Of a DNA stretch of 64,000 bases, positions 36,831 through 45,445 are shown piece after piece (the first letter of the stretch is position 1; each line of letters opens with the position of its first letter). Where the stretch lies: the NCBI RefSeq assembly GCF_014779595.1, contig NZ_JACXZT010000003.1, positions 248,001-312,000 of the forward strand. The letters run 5' to 3'. The notes beneath the pieces are model-generated. The model worked only from the letters and a program-made list of their open reading frames with translations, made no database searches and was not told the DNA's origin. This DNA is from Halomonas sp. ML-15. GTDB taxonomy: Bacteria; Pseudomonadota; Gammaproteobacteria; Pseudomonadales; Halomonadaceae. Both the position numbers and the translations under genes were made by a program.

Positions 36831-37832
36831 TCAGTTGCCGATTTCGTCGAGCGATGTGATGCCCGAGCGCTCACGGGTCACGATCTGAATGACCTCGGGA
36901 TAGATGTGACCGATGAAGGCAGCATTCTCGACCTGGCCGCCGTCGAACTCGCCGCGGCCGTCCACCGCCTCGCGGGCCGGCGCATGGACGGTCATGCCCA
37001 GGTCCATATTGCCATCACGGATGCTGACCATGTTCTCGATCGAGGCGCCGGTTTCGATATTGGTGAAGTTGGCGTCATCGAGGTAGCGGTTCCAGATGGT
37101 CGCCATCTCGCCACCCAGCGGGTAATAGGTGCCACCCTGGCTGCCGGTGCCGAGGATGAACTCGCGCTTCTCCTCGATATCGCCGAGCTCGGCGACCGGG
37201 TTGTCCACGGTCAGGCCCTGCTCCTCGTAGTAGCGCTTGGCACCGGGGTGGATCGGCAGATCGTCGGCGCCGTTGAGGGCGTTCTCGAGGGTCATGAACG
37301 CCGACTGGGAGTGGGTGTTCTCCTCGGCGTGCTCGACCATCAGGCGCGCCAGCTCATAGCCCAGCTCCTCGCCGATGGTATCGGTGTTACCCATCAGGAT
37401 GGCGTAGGCGGTGATGGTGTTCACATCCTCGTCGAGGAATTCATAGCTGCCGCTGGGGATGGTGAAGCGCTGGTAATCGCTGTTGGCCTCGATGTACTCG
37501 ATGGCGTCATCGCTCAGGCTCAGCATACGGGCATCGCCGCTGGAGGCCTGGAGGTTCTCGATGCTGCCCGAGGGCAGGCCGAGGATACCGATGGAGATAT
37601 CGATATTGCCGTCCTGCACGCCGTCTAGCGCCGCGCCGAAGCCCTCCTGATAGGTGCTGTAGTCGTCCTCACCGATGCCGTAGGCATCGAAGATCAACTG
37701 CGACACGCTCTGGGTGGTACTGGCTGGGGGGCCGATGGCGATGTTCGGATTGCTGGTGCCGTCGCTGCCGCAGCCGGCCAGCAGAGCAGCCGTGGCGGCG
37801 CCGAGTGTCGCCATGGGGAATACGCGCTTCAT
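36831..37832 (-). CDS. TAXI-family TRAP solute-binding lipoprotein, circularly permuted
   Basis: 333 residues. A lipoprotein signal ends in LAGC (Cys21). Normal TAXI proteins begin with the GTGGxxGxYYPxGG motif, run to SGIxSLDxLKGKR, then IAIGxPxS, and end HPGAxxYYxExGL. Here the order is reversed: residues 31-207 are the second half (IAIGPPASTTQS to LPIHPGAKRYYEEQGL), 208-222 are a linker, and 223-333 are the first half (REFILGTGSQGGTYYPLGGE to ERSGITSLDEIGN). Nothing appears lost. The cut is at the hinge where the chain first crosses between lobes, so folding is plausible. It should deliver a small carboxylate or amino acid to the adjacent permease; ligand inferred from the island only. Confidence 0.85.
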   Translation of the reverse strand: MKRVFPMATLGAATAALLAGCGSDGTSNPNIAIGPPASTTQSVSQLIFDAYGIGEDDYSTYQEGFGAALDGVQDGNIDISIGILGLPSGSIENLQASSGDARMLSLSDDAIEYIEANSDYQRFTIPSGSYEFLDEDVNTITAYAILMGNTDTIGEELGYELARLMVEHAEENTHSQSAFMTLENALNGADDLPIHPGAKRYYEEQGLTVDNPVAELGDIEEKREFILGTGSQGGTYYPLGGEMATIWNRYLDDANFTNIETGASIENMVSIRDGNMDLGMTVHAPAREAVDGRGEFDGGQVENAAFIGHIYPEVIQIVTRERSGITSLDEIGN

Positions 37833-38133
37833 GTCGTCTCCTGTTTACTTGCCTATCGTTATTATGTTCCCGGCGCACGACGGCGCTGCCGTGATCGCCA
37901 AGGATCCACTGTGACGGCTATTGTTGTCGTCCATCGCATATCAGGCAAAAGAAATTTAGTCCTACTTGTATTCCATTTTTTCCTGCATCTCTGTAATGAC
38001 GCTCGTGCTGCCTCTGGTAGATGCTTCACCCTGAATAAACGGAATGCATAGCGCGCTTTTTTTCGTTTGAGGCGTGGGGCAGGGTCTGCTCTGATACCAG
38101 CATTACTGGAGGCTGCAGGAGAACGGACAGGAC
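37833..38133. other. Divergent AT-richer intergenic region, TAXI receptor / aminotransferase
   Basis: 301 bases with no credible gene. It is clearly richer in A+T than its surroundings (for example 37938-38000), as expected for divergent promoters of the TAXI-TRAP and aminotransferase-hglS transcripts. I could not pick out a convincing -35/-10 pair or repeat. Confidence 0.5.
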
Positions 38134-39387
38134 ATGGAACTCCCCTTTGTCAGCGAGTCGATGGGCGTGGTGCACCCCATCTGCGTGGAGCAGGGCCGCA
38201 ATGCCGAGGTGTGGGATGAGCAGGGGCGGCGCTATATCGACTTCATCGGCGGTATTGGTGTGCTCAATCTGGGCCACTGCCACCCGGCCATTGTCGAGGC
38301 GGCCGGCGCTCAGCTGGCGCGGCTGACCCACTCGGCGTTCAACGCCGTGCCTCACCGTGGCTATCTCGACGTAGTGGCGGCGCTGCAGGACTTTGTGCCG
38401 GTCAGCTATCCGCTGCGCTGCATGCTCACCAACAGCGGCGCCGAGGCCACTGAGAACGCGCTCAAGGTGGCGCGGGGCTATACTCGCCGCCAGGCGGTGA
38501 TCGCCTTCGACGACGCCTTTCACGGCCGCACCCTGGCAGCACTCAACCTCAACGGCAAGGTGGCACCCTACAAGCAGCAGCTCGGCGCCTTGCCGGGGCC
38601 GGTCTACCACCTGCCGTTTCCGAGTGCCGACGGCGGCGTCAGCGCCGAGCAGGGAATGGCGGCGCTGACGCGGCTGTTCGAGGTCGAGGTATCGCCGGAT
38701 GACGTGGCGGCCATCGTGGTCGAGCCGGTACAGGGCGAGGGCGGCTTTCGGCTGCTAGACCGCGACTTTGCCCGGCAGCTGCGCGCCGAGTGCGACCGTC
38801 ACGGCATCGTGTTGATCATCGACGAGATCCAGTCCGGCTTCGGGCGTAGCGGTACTCGCTTTGCTTTCACGCATCTGGGCATCGAGCCCGACCTGCTGCT
38901 GATGGGCAAGAGCATGGCCGGCGGCCTGCCGCTGGCCGCGGTGGTCGGCCGCGAGGCGATCATGAACGCCCTGCCCAAGGGCGGGTTGGGTGGTACCTAC
39001 TCCGGCAACCCGGTGGCCTGTGCCGCAGCCAAGGCGGTCATGCAGATCATGACCGAGCCGCGCCTGGGCGAGTGGGGTAAACGAATCGAACAGGCCATCG
39101 TCGCTGCGCACCGGCGCTGGCAGCAAAGCGAGCGCTTTCCGATGCTCGGTGCCATGACCGGCGTGGGCGCCATGCGCGGCATCGTCTTTGACGACACCGC
39201 CGCGGCCAGCGGCAGCCAGCACCTCGCCAGTCTGCTGGCCAGGGCCCGCCAGCAGGGGCTGCTGCTGATGCCCAGCGGGCGCCACAAGAACGTGCTGCGG
39301 CTGTTGATGCCGCTGACCATCGAGCCCGAGCGCCTCGATGAAGGCCTGGCCCTGCTCGAACGCTCCCTTGAGTCGCTCGCGGCCTGA
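38134..39387 (+). CDS. Class III PLP aminotransferase (likely 2-aminoadipate or related omega-amino acid)
   Basis: 417 residues of fold type I, subgroup III. Motifs: DFIGGIGVLNLGHCHPAIV, LTNSGAEATENALKVARGYT, DDAFHGRT, VVEPVQGEGGF, IIDEIQSGFGRSG (PLP-binding Asp) and LMGKSMAGGLPLAAV (Schiff-base Lys). The subfamily covers GABA, 5-aminovalerate and 2-aminoadipate aminotransferases. Being directly upstream of an HglS-type 2-oxoadipate dioxygenase, it most likely makes 2-oxoadipate from 2-aminoadipate; lysine 6-transamination is an alternative. Substrate is inference; the enzyme class is certain. Confidence 0.88.
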   Translation: MELPFVSESMGVVHPICVEQGRNAEVWDEQGRRYIDFIGGIGVLNLGHCHPAIVEAAGAQLARLTHSAFNAVPHRGYLDVVAALQDFVPVSYPLRCMLTNSGAEATENALKVARGYTRRQAVIAFDDAFHGRTLAALNLNGKVAPYKQQLGALPGPVYHLPFPSADGGVSAEQGMAALTRLFEVEVSPDDVAAIVVEPVQGEGGFRLLDRDFARQLRAECDRHGIVLIIDEIQSGFGRSGTRFAFTHLGIEPDLLLMGKSMAGGLPLAAVVGREAIMNALPKGGLGGTYSGNPVACAAAKAVMQIMTEPRLGEWGKRIEQAIVAAHRRWQQSERFPMLGAMTGVGAMRGIVFDDTAAASGSQHLASLLARARQQGLLLMPSGRHKNVLRLLMPLTIEPERLDEGLALLERSLESLAA

Positions 39388-39441
39388 GCCGCAGATCAGA
39401 TCACGCTATGCTGAGAACAGACCGGCCACAGGAGGCCTCCA

Positions 39442-40806
39442 ATGAGTAACTGGATAGCCCAGGACAAGATTCGCGACCGCTTCTCGCGGGCGATGTCCGA
39501 GATGTATCGCCAGGAAGTGCCGCAGTACGGCACGCTGCTGGCGCTGGTTGACACAGTCAATCGTGAGACGCTGGCCGCCAGTCCTGAGTTGCACGCCGCG
39601 CTGCGTGAGAGCGACGAGCTGGCACGGCTGGACGTCGAGCGTCACGGGGCGATTCGCGTCGGCACGCCGCAGGAGCTCGCCATGCTGCGGCGGCTATTCG
39701 CGGTGATGGGCATGTACCCGGTGGGCTACTACGACCTCTCCGAGGCGGGGGTGCCGGTGCACTCCACGGCGTTTCGTCCAGTGGACGACGGCGCGCTCAA
39801 GCGCAACCCGTTTCGCGTATTCACCTCGCTGCTACGCCTGGAGCTGATCGACGACCCCGAGCTGCGCCAGCGCGCTGCCGAGATCCTCGCCGCCCGCGAT
39901 ATCTTCACCCCAGCTGCACGCGAACTGATCGCCACCGCCGAGCGCCAGGGGGGGCTCGACGAGGCCCAGGCAGAGCGCTTCGTGGCCGAGGCGCTGGAGA
40001 CCTTCCGCTGGCACCGCGAGGCTACCGTCGACCTGGCCACCTATCGCGCACTGAGCGACGAGCACCGCTTGATTGCCGATGTGGTGTGTTTCCGCGGGCC
40101 GCATATCAACCACCTCACTCCGCGGACCCTGGATATCGACGAAGTGCAGCGGCGCATGCCTGAGGCCGGCATCGATCCCAAGGCGATCATCGAGGGCCCA
40201 CCGCGGCGCGACTGCCCGATCCTGCTGCGCCAGACCAGCTTCAAGGCGCTGGAGGAGGCGATACGCTTCGCCGGTGATGAGCAGGGCCATCATAGCGCAC
40301 GCTTCGGTGAGATCGAGCAGCGCGGCGTGGCGCTGACCCGAAAGGGGCGGGCACTCTACGATCGTCTGTTGACGGCCTCGCGGGAAGGCGGGCCGGCCGC
40401 TGACAACGCCAGCCATCAGGCCAAGCTCAGCGCGGTGTTCGGCGACTTCCCCGATGACCCCGACACGCTGCGCCGCGAGGGCCTGGCGTTCTTCCACTAC
40501 CGCGCGGTATCCAACGCGAGCGTCAATACCGGGCCCGGCGGGGAGGGTGACGTCGAGGCGCTGATCGCACGCGGATCGCTGGTCGCCACGCCGATGACGT
40601 ATGAAGATTTCCTGCCGGTCAGCGCTGCGGGCATCTTTCAGTCGAACCTCGGCGACGGGGTGCGTGACGACTACGCCAGCCACTCGAATCAGGCGCAGTT
40701 CGAGGAGGCACTGGGGGCCAGGGTCACCGACGAGATCGCGCTTTACGAGCAGCGCCAGCAAGCGTCGTTGGAGCAGGCGCTGGCGGAGCTGGCGGGAACA
40801 GGCTGA
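39442..40806 (+). CDS. hglS: 2-oxoadipate dioxygenase/decarboxylase, HglS type (DUF1338/VOC)
   Basis: 454 residues of the DUF1338 family. In P. putida this family's HglS turns 2-oxoadipate into D-2-hydroxyglutarate in lysine catabolism using Fe(II) and O2. Features seen: HGAIRVGTPQELAMLRRLFA followed by VMGMYPVGYYDLSEAGVPVH (metal His in HSTAFRP), FRGPHINHLTPRTLDID, and EDFLPVSAAGIFQSNLG. The His and Glu metal ligands are in the expected order. AGGAGG lies just before ATG 39442, and it follows the aminotransferase by 54 bases. YdcJ-like proteins of unknown role share this family. Confidence 0.87.
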   Translation: MSNWIAQDKIRDRFSRAMSEMYRQEVPQYGTLLALVDTVNRETLAASPELHAALRESDELARLDVERHGAIRVGTPQELAMLRRLFAVMGMYPVGYYDLSEAGVPVHSTAFRPVDDGALKRNPFRVFTSLLRLELIDDPELRQRAAEILAARDIFTPAARELIATAERQGGLDEAQAERFVAEALETFRWHREATVDLATYRALSDEHRLIADVVCFRGPHINHLTPRTLDIDEVQRRMPEAGIDPKAIIEGPPRRDCPILLRQTSFKALEEAIRFAGDEQGHHSARFGEIEQRGVALTRKGRALYDRLLTASREGGPAADNASHQAKLSAVFGDFPDDPDTLRREGLAFFHYRAVSNASVNTGPGGEGDVEALIARGSLVATPMTYEDFLPVSAAGIFQSNLGDGVRDDYASHSNQAQFEEALGARVTDEIALYEQRQQASLEQALAELAGTG

Positions 40807-40846
40807 GCGGTCTGCCATGCTGGCCAATGAGCTCCGCCAGGCGAGG

Positions 40847-41638
40847 TTAGCCTAGTGGAGCCATCGTCTCGAGTAGATTCTGCAGAAACCCCAAGCTATC
40901 GCTGAACAGCCGCTGCAGGAAGCGCGCGAAATCGGTCATCAGTACCATCAGCAGGAAAATGCCCACCGTCAGCGAGGTGGGGAAGCCGATATTGAATACC
41001 GTGAGCTGCGGCGCCGAGCGGTTGAGGATGCCCAGCGACAGGTTGATGATCAGCAGTGAACCGACCAGTGGCAGTGCCAGCAGCATCCCTGAGACGAAAA
41101 TGGTACCGCCGAAGCGCACCAGCATCTCGAAGGCACCGGGGTTGAAGCCGCCCATGCCGATCGGCAGGGTGACGAAGGTCGAGGCGATGATCTCGATCAC
41201 GATCAGATGGCCGTTGAAGGCCAGGAACATCAGCAGGGTGATCATGTAGAACACCCGCGACAGGATCATGGTGTTGGTGCCGCTGCCGGCATCGAAGAAG
41301 GTGGCGAAGGCCAGCCCCATCTGCAGGCCGATGAACTCGCCCGCCGCCTGCACCACCGCAAACATTACCTGCATGGTCAGCCCGATGGCGATGCCGATCA
41401 GCATCTGCTCGATCATGATGCCGAGGCTTGCCCAGGAGACGATTGGCGCATCCGGCAGCTCGGGCAGGCTGGGACCGATAACCACCGTGAGCAGCGCCGC
41501 CAGGCCGATCTTGACCTGATTGGGCACCGCCGAGTGGCCGAGCAGCGGCGCAGCCATCAGGAATGCCGTGATGCGCACGAACGGCCACAGAAACAGCATC
41601 AGCCAGGTCTGCAGCTGGGCGAAGGTGACCTCGACCAT
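40847..41638 (-). CDS. fliR: Flagellar export gate protein FliR
   Basis: 263 residues, six or more membrane segments. PFVRITAFLMAAPLLGHSAV with PNQVKIGLA near the start and LIINLSLGILNRSAPQLTVF with NIGFPTSLTVG near the end are FliR hallmarks. Part of the FliPQR export gate in the basal body. Last gene of the fliL-R block and convergent with hglS, 40 bases apart. flhB, which often follows, is absent. Confidence 0.97.
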   Translation of the reverse strand: MVEVTFAQLQTWLMLFLWPFVRITAFLMAAPLLGHSAVPNQVKIGLAALLTVVIGPSLPELPDAPIVSWASLGIMIEQMLIGIAIGLTMQVMFAVVQAAGEFIGLQMGLAFATFFDAGSGTNTMILSRVFYMITLLMFLAFNGHLIVIEIIASTFVTLPIGMGGFNPGAFEMLVRFGGTIFVSGMLLALPLVGSLLIINLSLGILNRSAPQLTVFNIGFPTSLTVGIFLLMVLMTDFARFLQRLFSDSLGFLQNLLETMAPLG

Positions 41639-41650
41639 GAGTCGGCGCCG

Positions 41651-41920
41651 TCAGCTCAACATCAGCGGGATGTTGGTGAACAGCTCGCGGGTGAAGTCAG
41701 AGATCAGCTTGAGCAGCCAGGGGCCGGCAAACACCAGTACGGTGAATACCCCGAGGATCTTGGGGATGAACGACAGCGTCATCTCGTTGATCTGGGTAGC
41801 GGCCTGGAACAGGCTGACGGTCAGGCCGGTAAGCAGGGCGGTAATCAGCAGTGGACCGGCCAGCAGCAGCGTGACCCGCATGCCCTGGTAGGCCATGCCC
41901 ATGACGACTTCGGGTGTCAT
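41651..41920 (-). CDS. fliQ: Flagellar export gate protein FliQ
   Basis: 89 residues, two membrane helices. TPEVVMGMAYQGMRVTLLLA and LFQAATQINEMTLSFIPKIL are typical. FliPQR gate component; 12 bases before fliR. Confidence 0.97.
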   Translation of the reverse strand: MTPEVVMGMAYQGMRVTLLLAGPLLITALLTGLTVSLFQAATQINEMTLSFIPKILGVFTVLVFAGPWLLKLISDFTRELFTNIPLMLS

Positions 41921-41939
41921 TGCACTCTCCTCGCGGCGG

Positions 41940-42701
41940 TCATATGTAGAAGCTCTCGGCCAGGGAGCCGATGATCAGCTGCCAGCCATCGACGAGCACG
42001 AACAGCATCAGCTTGAACGGCAGCGAGATGGTTGCCGGCGGCACCATCATCATGCCCAGCGACATCAGGGTGCTGGCCACCACCAGGTCGATGATCAGAA
42101 ACGGGATAAAAATGGTGAAGCCGATCTGGAAGGCGGTCTTCAGCTCGCTGGTGACGAAGGCTGGCATCAAGACGCGCATCGGCAGATCTTCCGGGCCCTG
42201 CATCTCACCGACATCGGCCAGGCGCACGAACATCGCCAGGTCCGGCTCGCGGGTCTGGGCCAGCATGAACTCGCGGAACGGCTGGCTGGCGACGAGAAGG
42301 AATTCGTCGAAATTCATCTCATCGGTCGAGAGCGGCAGCCAGGCATCCTGGTAGACCTGGGCGAAGACCGGTGACATCACGAAGAAGGTCAGAAACAGCG
42401 CCAGCCCCAGCAGCACCTGATTGGGCGGTGCCGACTGGGTGCCCATGGCGGTGCGCAGCAGACTGAGCACGATGATGATGCGGGTGAAGCCGGTCATCAT
42501 CAGCAGCAGCGCCGGCAGGAAGGCCATCGAACTGAGCAGCAGCAGGGTCTGCAGCTGTACCGACCACTGCTGGCCGCCATCCTCGGTGGGCTGGCTGACG
42601 ATACCGGGGATGGTGGCCTGAGCGACGGCGGCGCCAGGCAGCCACCACAGCAGCAGGCCGAGCACCAAGGGTAGGGTGAGGCGCATCGACATCACGGTCA
42701 C
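41940..42701 (-). CDS. fliP: Flagellar export gate protein FliP
   Basis: 253 residues with a cleavable signal peptide ([17 protein letters not shown]) and the FliP core: [20 protein letters not shown] with [20 protein letters not shown], then [20 protein letters not shown] and [20 protein letters not shown]. Its ATG overlaps the fliO stop (ATGA). Confidence 0.98.
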   Translation of the reverse strand: MTVMSMRLTLPLVLGLLLWWLPGAAVAQATIPGIVSQPTEDGGQQWSVQLQTLLLLSSMAFLPALLLMMTGFTRIIIVLSLLRTAMGTQSAPPNQVLLGLALFLTFFVMSPVFAQVYQDAWLPLSTDEMNFDEFLLVASQPFREFMLAQTREPDLAMFVRLADVGEMQGPEDLPMRVLMPAFVTSELKTAFQIGFTIFIPFLIIDLVVASTLMSLGMMMVPPATISLPFKLMLFVLVDGWQLIIGSLAESFYI

Positions 42702-43153
42702 GTTCCCTTGCCGCGGCCCAGGCCGGCGTTATGCTTCAAGGCACTGGCGAAGCGGGTCGCAAAGCTGCTGCCTTCGGGGTGAACGGCGGGGGGGGGAGTG
42801 GACTCAACCGGTGCGACGCACTCATGCAGCTTGGTGACCTGGCCGCCGCCGACGCCGAGCACCAACCAGGTGCCCTCGACGTCGACGATCACCACTCGCT
42901 CGCGGTTGCCCACGGCGGTGCTGCCTACCACCTTGAGATGCTGACCGTGAACGCGCCCCTGAGGGTGGAGCCGTTTGACCAGGTAGCTGCACAGGAAGAT
43001 GATCGCCACCACCAGTGCCAGGGCGGCGGCGGTCTTGCCCAGCGTGGCCATGCCGAGCAGTGCATCGCTGGTGCCTACGCTACCTTCGAGCGCCGCCAGG
43101 CCGCTAGTGTCGACCTGGGTGGCGGGCTCGGGTGTGGAAACGCTCTCGCTCAT
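42698..43153 (-). CDS. fliO: Flagellar biosynthesis protein FliO
   Basis: 151 residues. One membrane segment ([19 protein letters not shown], ~40-60) precedes the cytoplasmic domain with [20 protein letters not shown] and [15 protein letters not shown], the usual FliO features. It helps assemble the FliP ring. ATG overlaps the fliN stop (ATGA). Confidence 0.93.
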   Translation of the reverse strand: MSESVSTPEPATQVDTSGLAALEGSVGTSDALLGMATLGKTAAALALVVAIIFLCSYLVKRLHPQGRVHGQHLKVVGSTAVGNRERVVIVDVEGTWLVLGVGGGQVTKLHECVAPVESTPPPAVHPEGSSFATRFASALKHNAGLGRGKGT

Positions 43154-43650
43154 CGGTTGAGTTTCTGCACGCGCTCGGAGGGGGTGATGATTTCGGTGAC
43201 GCGGATGCCGTACTTGTCATCCACGACGACCACTTCGCCCTGGGCGATCAGGTAGCCGTTGATCAGAATATCCATCGGCTCGCCGGCCAGCCCTTCGAGC
43301 TCGATCACCGAGCCTTGCGCCAGTTCGAGCAGCTGCTTGATGGTGATGCGGGTACGGCCGAGTTCGACGCTCAGCTTGACCGGGATGTCCATGACCATCT
43401 CGAGGTCACGGGCGGTGCCGCCGCTCTGGCCCTTGTCCAGCGGCTTGAAGACCTTGGAACCGGCGGATTCCGGCTGGCTGGCAGGCTCGGCAGATTCGCT
43501 CTCAGCGTCGGCCTGCTCGGCCAGCGCTTCGGCCCAGGGGTCATCGTCGGCGGGCGCCGCATCGCCCTGTTCGGCCATGGCGCTGGCCCAATCGTCGTCT
43601 GTGGCGTTCTGATCGGGCTTGTTGGGATCAGAGGAGTTGGGATCAGTCAT
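43150..43650 (-). CDS. fliN: Flagellar motor switch protein FliN
   Basis: 166 residues. A long acidic, Ala-rich N-terminal region (~1-85) precedes the SpoA domain: VMDIPVKLSVELGRTRITIK with QLLELAQGSVIELEGLAGEP and MDILINGYLIAQGEVVVVDD. It forms the C-ring base with FliM and FliG and receives CheY signals. ATG 43650 overlaps fliM by eight bases; the longer in-frame start at 43722 lies within fliM. Confidence 0.96.
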   Translation of the reverse strand: MTDPNSSDPNKPDQNATDDDWASAMAEQGDAAPADDDPWAEALAEQADAESESAEPASQPESAGSKVFKPLDKGQSGGTARDLEMVMDIPVKLSVELGRTRITIKQLLELAQGSVIELEGLAGEPMDILINGYLIAQGEVVVVDDKYGIRVTEIITPSERVQKLNR

Positions 43651-44695
43651 TATCAGATTCCTTGGCTTGCGGCGTTGACCCTTTGACGAAAGTTTCCTTG
43701 GCCGACTTGGGTGGCGAGGCATGCTCGATCAGGCGATTCACGCGCAGTGCGCGTTGACCGTGCTGGCTACCGTACTCGCACTGCATCACCGGCACGCCGT
43801 CAACCCTGGCGGTGACGATCTCGGGCAGTTCGATGGGCAGCACGTCGCCGACTTCCAGCGACATCACCCGGCCGATGCTGCTGGGGATCTCGACGAAGTC
43901 GGCGATCAGCTCGACGTTGGAGCGCTTGATTTCGCCGGCCATGCGCTGGCCCCACTGCCGTTCCTCTTCGGGGTGGCTGTCGGTGAGCGGACCGCTGAGC
44001 TGTTCGCGCAACGGCTCGATCATGGAGTAGGGCATACAGATCTGGAAGTCGCTGCTCAGATTGCCGACTTCCAGGTGGAAAGTGCTGTTGACCACGATCT
44101 CGTTGGGAGAATTGGTGATATTGGCGAACTTGACCTGCATCTCGGAGCGCAGGAACTCTACTTCCAGCGGGTACACCGAGCGCCAGGCTTCCTGGTAGGC
44201 GTCGATGGCCAGCTTGAGCAGGCGACGAATGATGCGCTGCTCGGTGTGGGTGAACTCGCGGCCTTCCGACTTGGTGAGGAAGCGCCCGTCGCCGCCGAAC
44301 AGATTGTCGACCACCATGAACACCAGGCTTGGCGGAAACACGACCAGCGCTGAGCCGCGCAGCGGCTTGAGGGCCACCAGGTTGAGGTTGGTGGGTACCG
44401 GCACATTGCGGGCGAAGTCGCTGTAGCTCTGGTAGCGCACGGTATCGACGGTGATATCGGCGCTGCGCCGCAGCAGGTTGAACAGACTCATGCGGAAGTG
44501 GCGCGCAAACCGCTCGTTGATGATGTCGAGGGCATGCAGGCGCTCGCGAATCACCCGATGTTGAGTGGCCGGGTCGTAGGGGCGAATACGCCCCTCGCTG
44601 CCCTTGCTGTCGCTGGGAGCAGCTTCTTCTTCGCCGCTAACGCCTTTGAGCAGGGCGTCGATCTCTTCCTGAGAGAGCAGGTCGTCTTGGGACAT
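43643..44695 (-). CDS. fliM: Flagellar motor switch protein FliM
   Basis: 350 residues. The N-terminal CheY-P binding peptide is DDLLSQEEIDALLKGVSG; the middle domain has RLHALDIINERFARHFRMSL and VVFPPSLVFMVVDNLFGGDG; the C-terminal SpoA domain ends the protein. It links chemotaxis to motor rotation. Weak ribosome site (GAGAAG further upstream than usual). Confidence 0.97.
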   Translation of the reverse strand: MSQDDLLSQEEIDALLKGVSGEEEAAPSDSKGSEGRIRPYDPATQHRVIRERLHALDIINERFARHFRMSLFNLLRRSADITVDTVRYQSYSDFARNVPVPTNLNLVALKPLRGSALVVFPPSLVFMVVDNLFGGDGRFLTKSEGREFTHTEQRIIRRLLKLAIDAYQEAWRSVYPLEVEFLRSEMQVKFANITNSPNEIVVNSTFHLEVGNLSSDFQICMPYSMIEPLREQLSGPLTDSHPEEERQWGQRMAGEIKRSNVELIADFVEIPSSIGRVMSLEVGDVLPIELPEIVTARVDGVPVMQCEYGSQHGQRALRVNRLIEHASPPKSAKETFVKGSTPQAKESDND

Positions 44696-44742
44696 GGCGC
44701 TATTGCACTTCTCGGTGAAGACTCAAGGGTTCAGCGTCGCGG

Positions 44743-45228
44743 TCACTGGACGATGAATTCGGTGTAGAGCACGTCGTTGACCATCAGCGAGGGCTGCGGG
44801 TCGGTCAGCGGCTGGTCGAATAGCGCCAGGATCTCGGCCGACAGCTGCTGCTTGCCCTCGGGGCTGGTCAGCTCCTCAGCCTGCTGGCTGGAGAGCAGCA
44901 TCAGCAGCCGACTGCGGACCTGAGGCATGTGCTCCTCGATCAGCTCGCGAGTGGTCTCGTTACCCACCCGCAGCGACAGCCCCACATACAGCAGGCGCTG
45001 GTCGTAATGGCGGCTCTGGAGGTTGACCGTGAACGGATTGATGTCGACGAAGATCGGCGCCGGCGCGCGGGAATCTTCCACCGCGGTTTGGGCGCTCTCC
45101 GGCGCAGGGTCGTCGCGGTTGTCCATCATGAAGTACATGGCCGCCGAGCTGCCCATAGAGAACAGGATGATCAGAAGCCCGATGATCCACCAGGGTTTGC
45201 GGCTGCCCGCACTAGAATTCTTTGCCAT
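44743..45228 (-). CDS. fliL: Flagellar basal body-associated protein FliL
   Basis: 161 residues: a short cytoplasmic tail, one membrane helix (WWIIGLLIILFSMGSSAAMYF region), then a periplasmic domain with VDINPFTVNLQSRHYDQRLL and the conserved VNDVLYTEFIVQ end. It surrounds stator units and supports torque. First gene of fliL-M-N-O-P-Q-R. Confidence 0.95.
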   Translation of the reverse strand: MAKNSSAGSRKPWWIIGLLIILFSMGSSAAMYFMMDNRDDPAPESAQTAVEDSRAPAPIFVDINPFTVNLQSRHYDQRLLYVGLSLRVGNETTRELIEEHMPQVRSRLLMLLSSQQAEELTSPEGKQQLSAEILALFDQPLTDPQPSLMVNDVLYTEFIVQ

Positions 45229-45382
45229 TGTCTATGCCACCGTTAGATGGGCGACCCCGCAGGGTGCATTCCAGAAAGCAGTATGGCGATAGCCGGGCCA
45301 TCGCCATGGTTCGAAAAGGCTGACCTAAACCGCGTATCTTGGCGCTTTGCCGTACGCGCTCGGTCCTTGACCTCATAAGGTG

Positions 45383-45409
45383 TTATCGGCACGAGGGGCG
45401 CTAGATTGA
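45383..45409 (-). promoter_or_regulatory. Possible FliA (sigma-28) promoter of fliL operon
   Basis: Minus strand: a perfect -10 GCCGATAA (45390-45383) with an 11-base spacer to a poor -35 TCAATCTA (45409-45402; four of eight). It lies in the 217-base gap between fliK and fliL, after the hairpin below fliK. The -10 is convincing, the -35 is not. Confidence 0.5.
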
Positions 45410-45414
45410 GGATG

Positions 45415-45433
45415 GCGGGGCAAAATGCCCCGC
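45415..45433 (-). terminator. Hairpin after fliK, weak terminator
   Basis: Perfect 7-bp stem GCGGGGC (45415-45421) and GCCCCGC (45427-45433), loop AAAAT, 12 bases past the fliK stop. Without a following T tract it is at best a partial terminator separating fliF-K from fliL-R. Confidence 0.5.
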
Positions 45434-45445
45434 GCGTCGGCGGTG

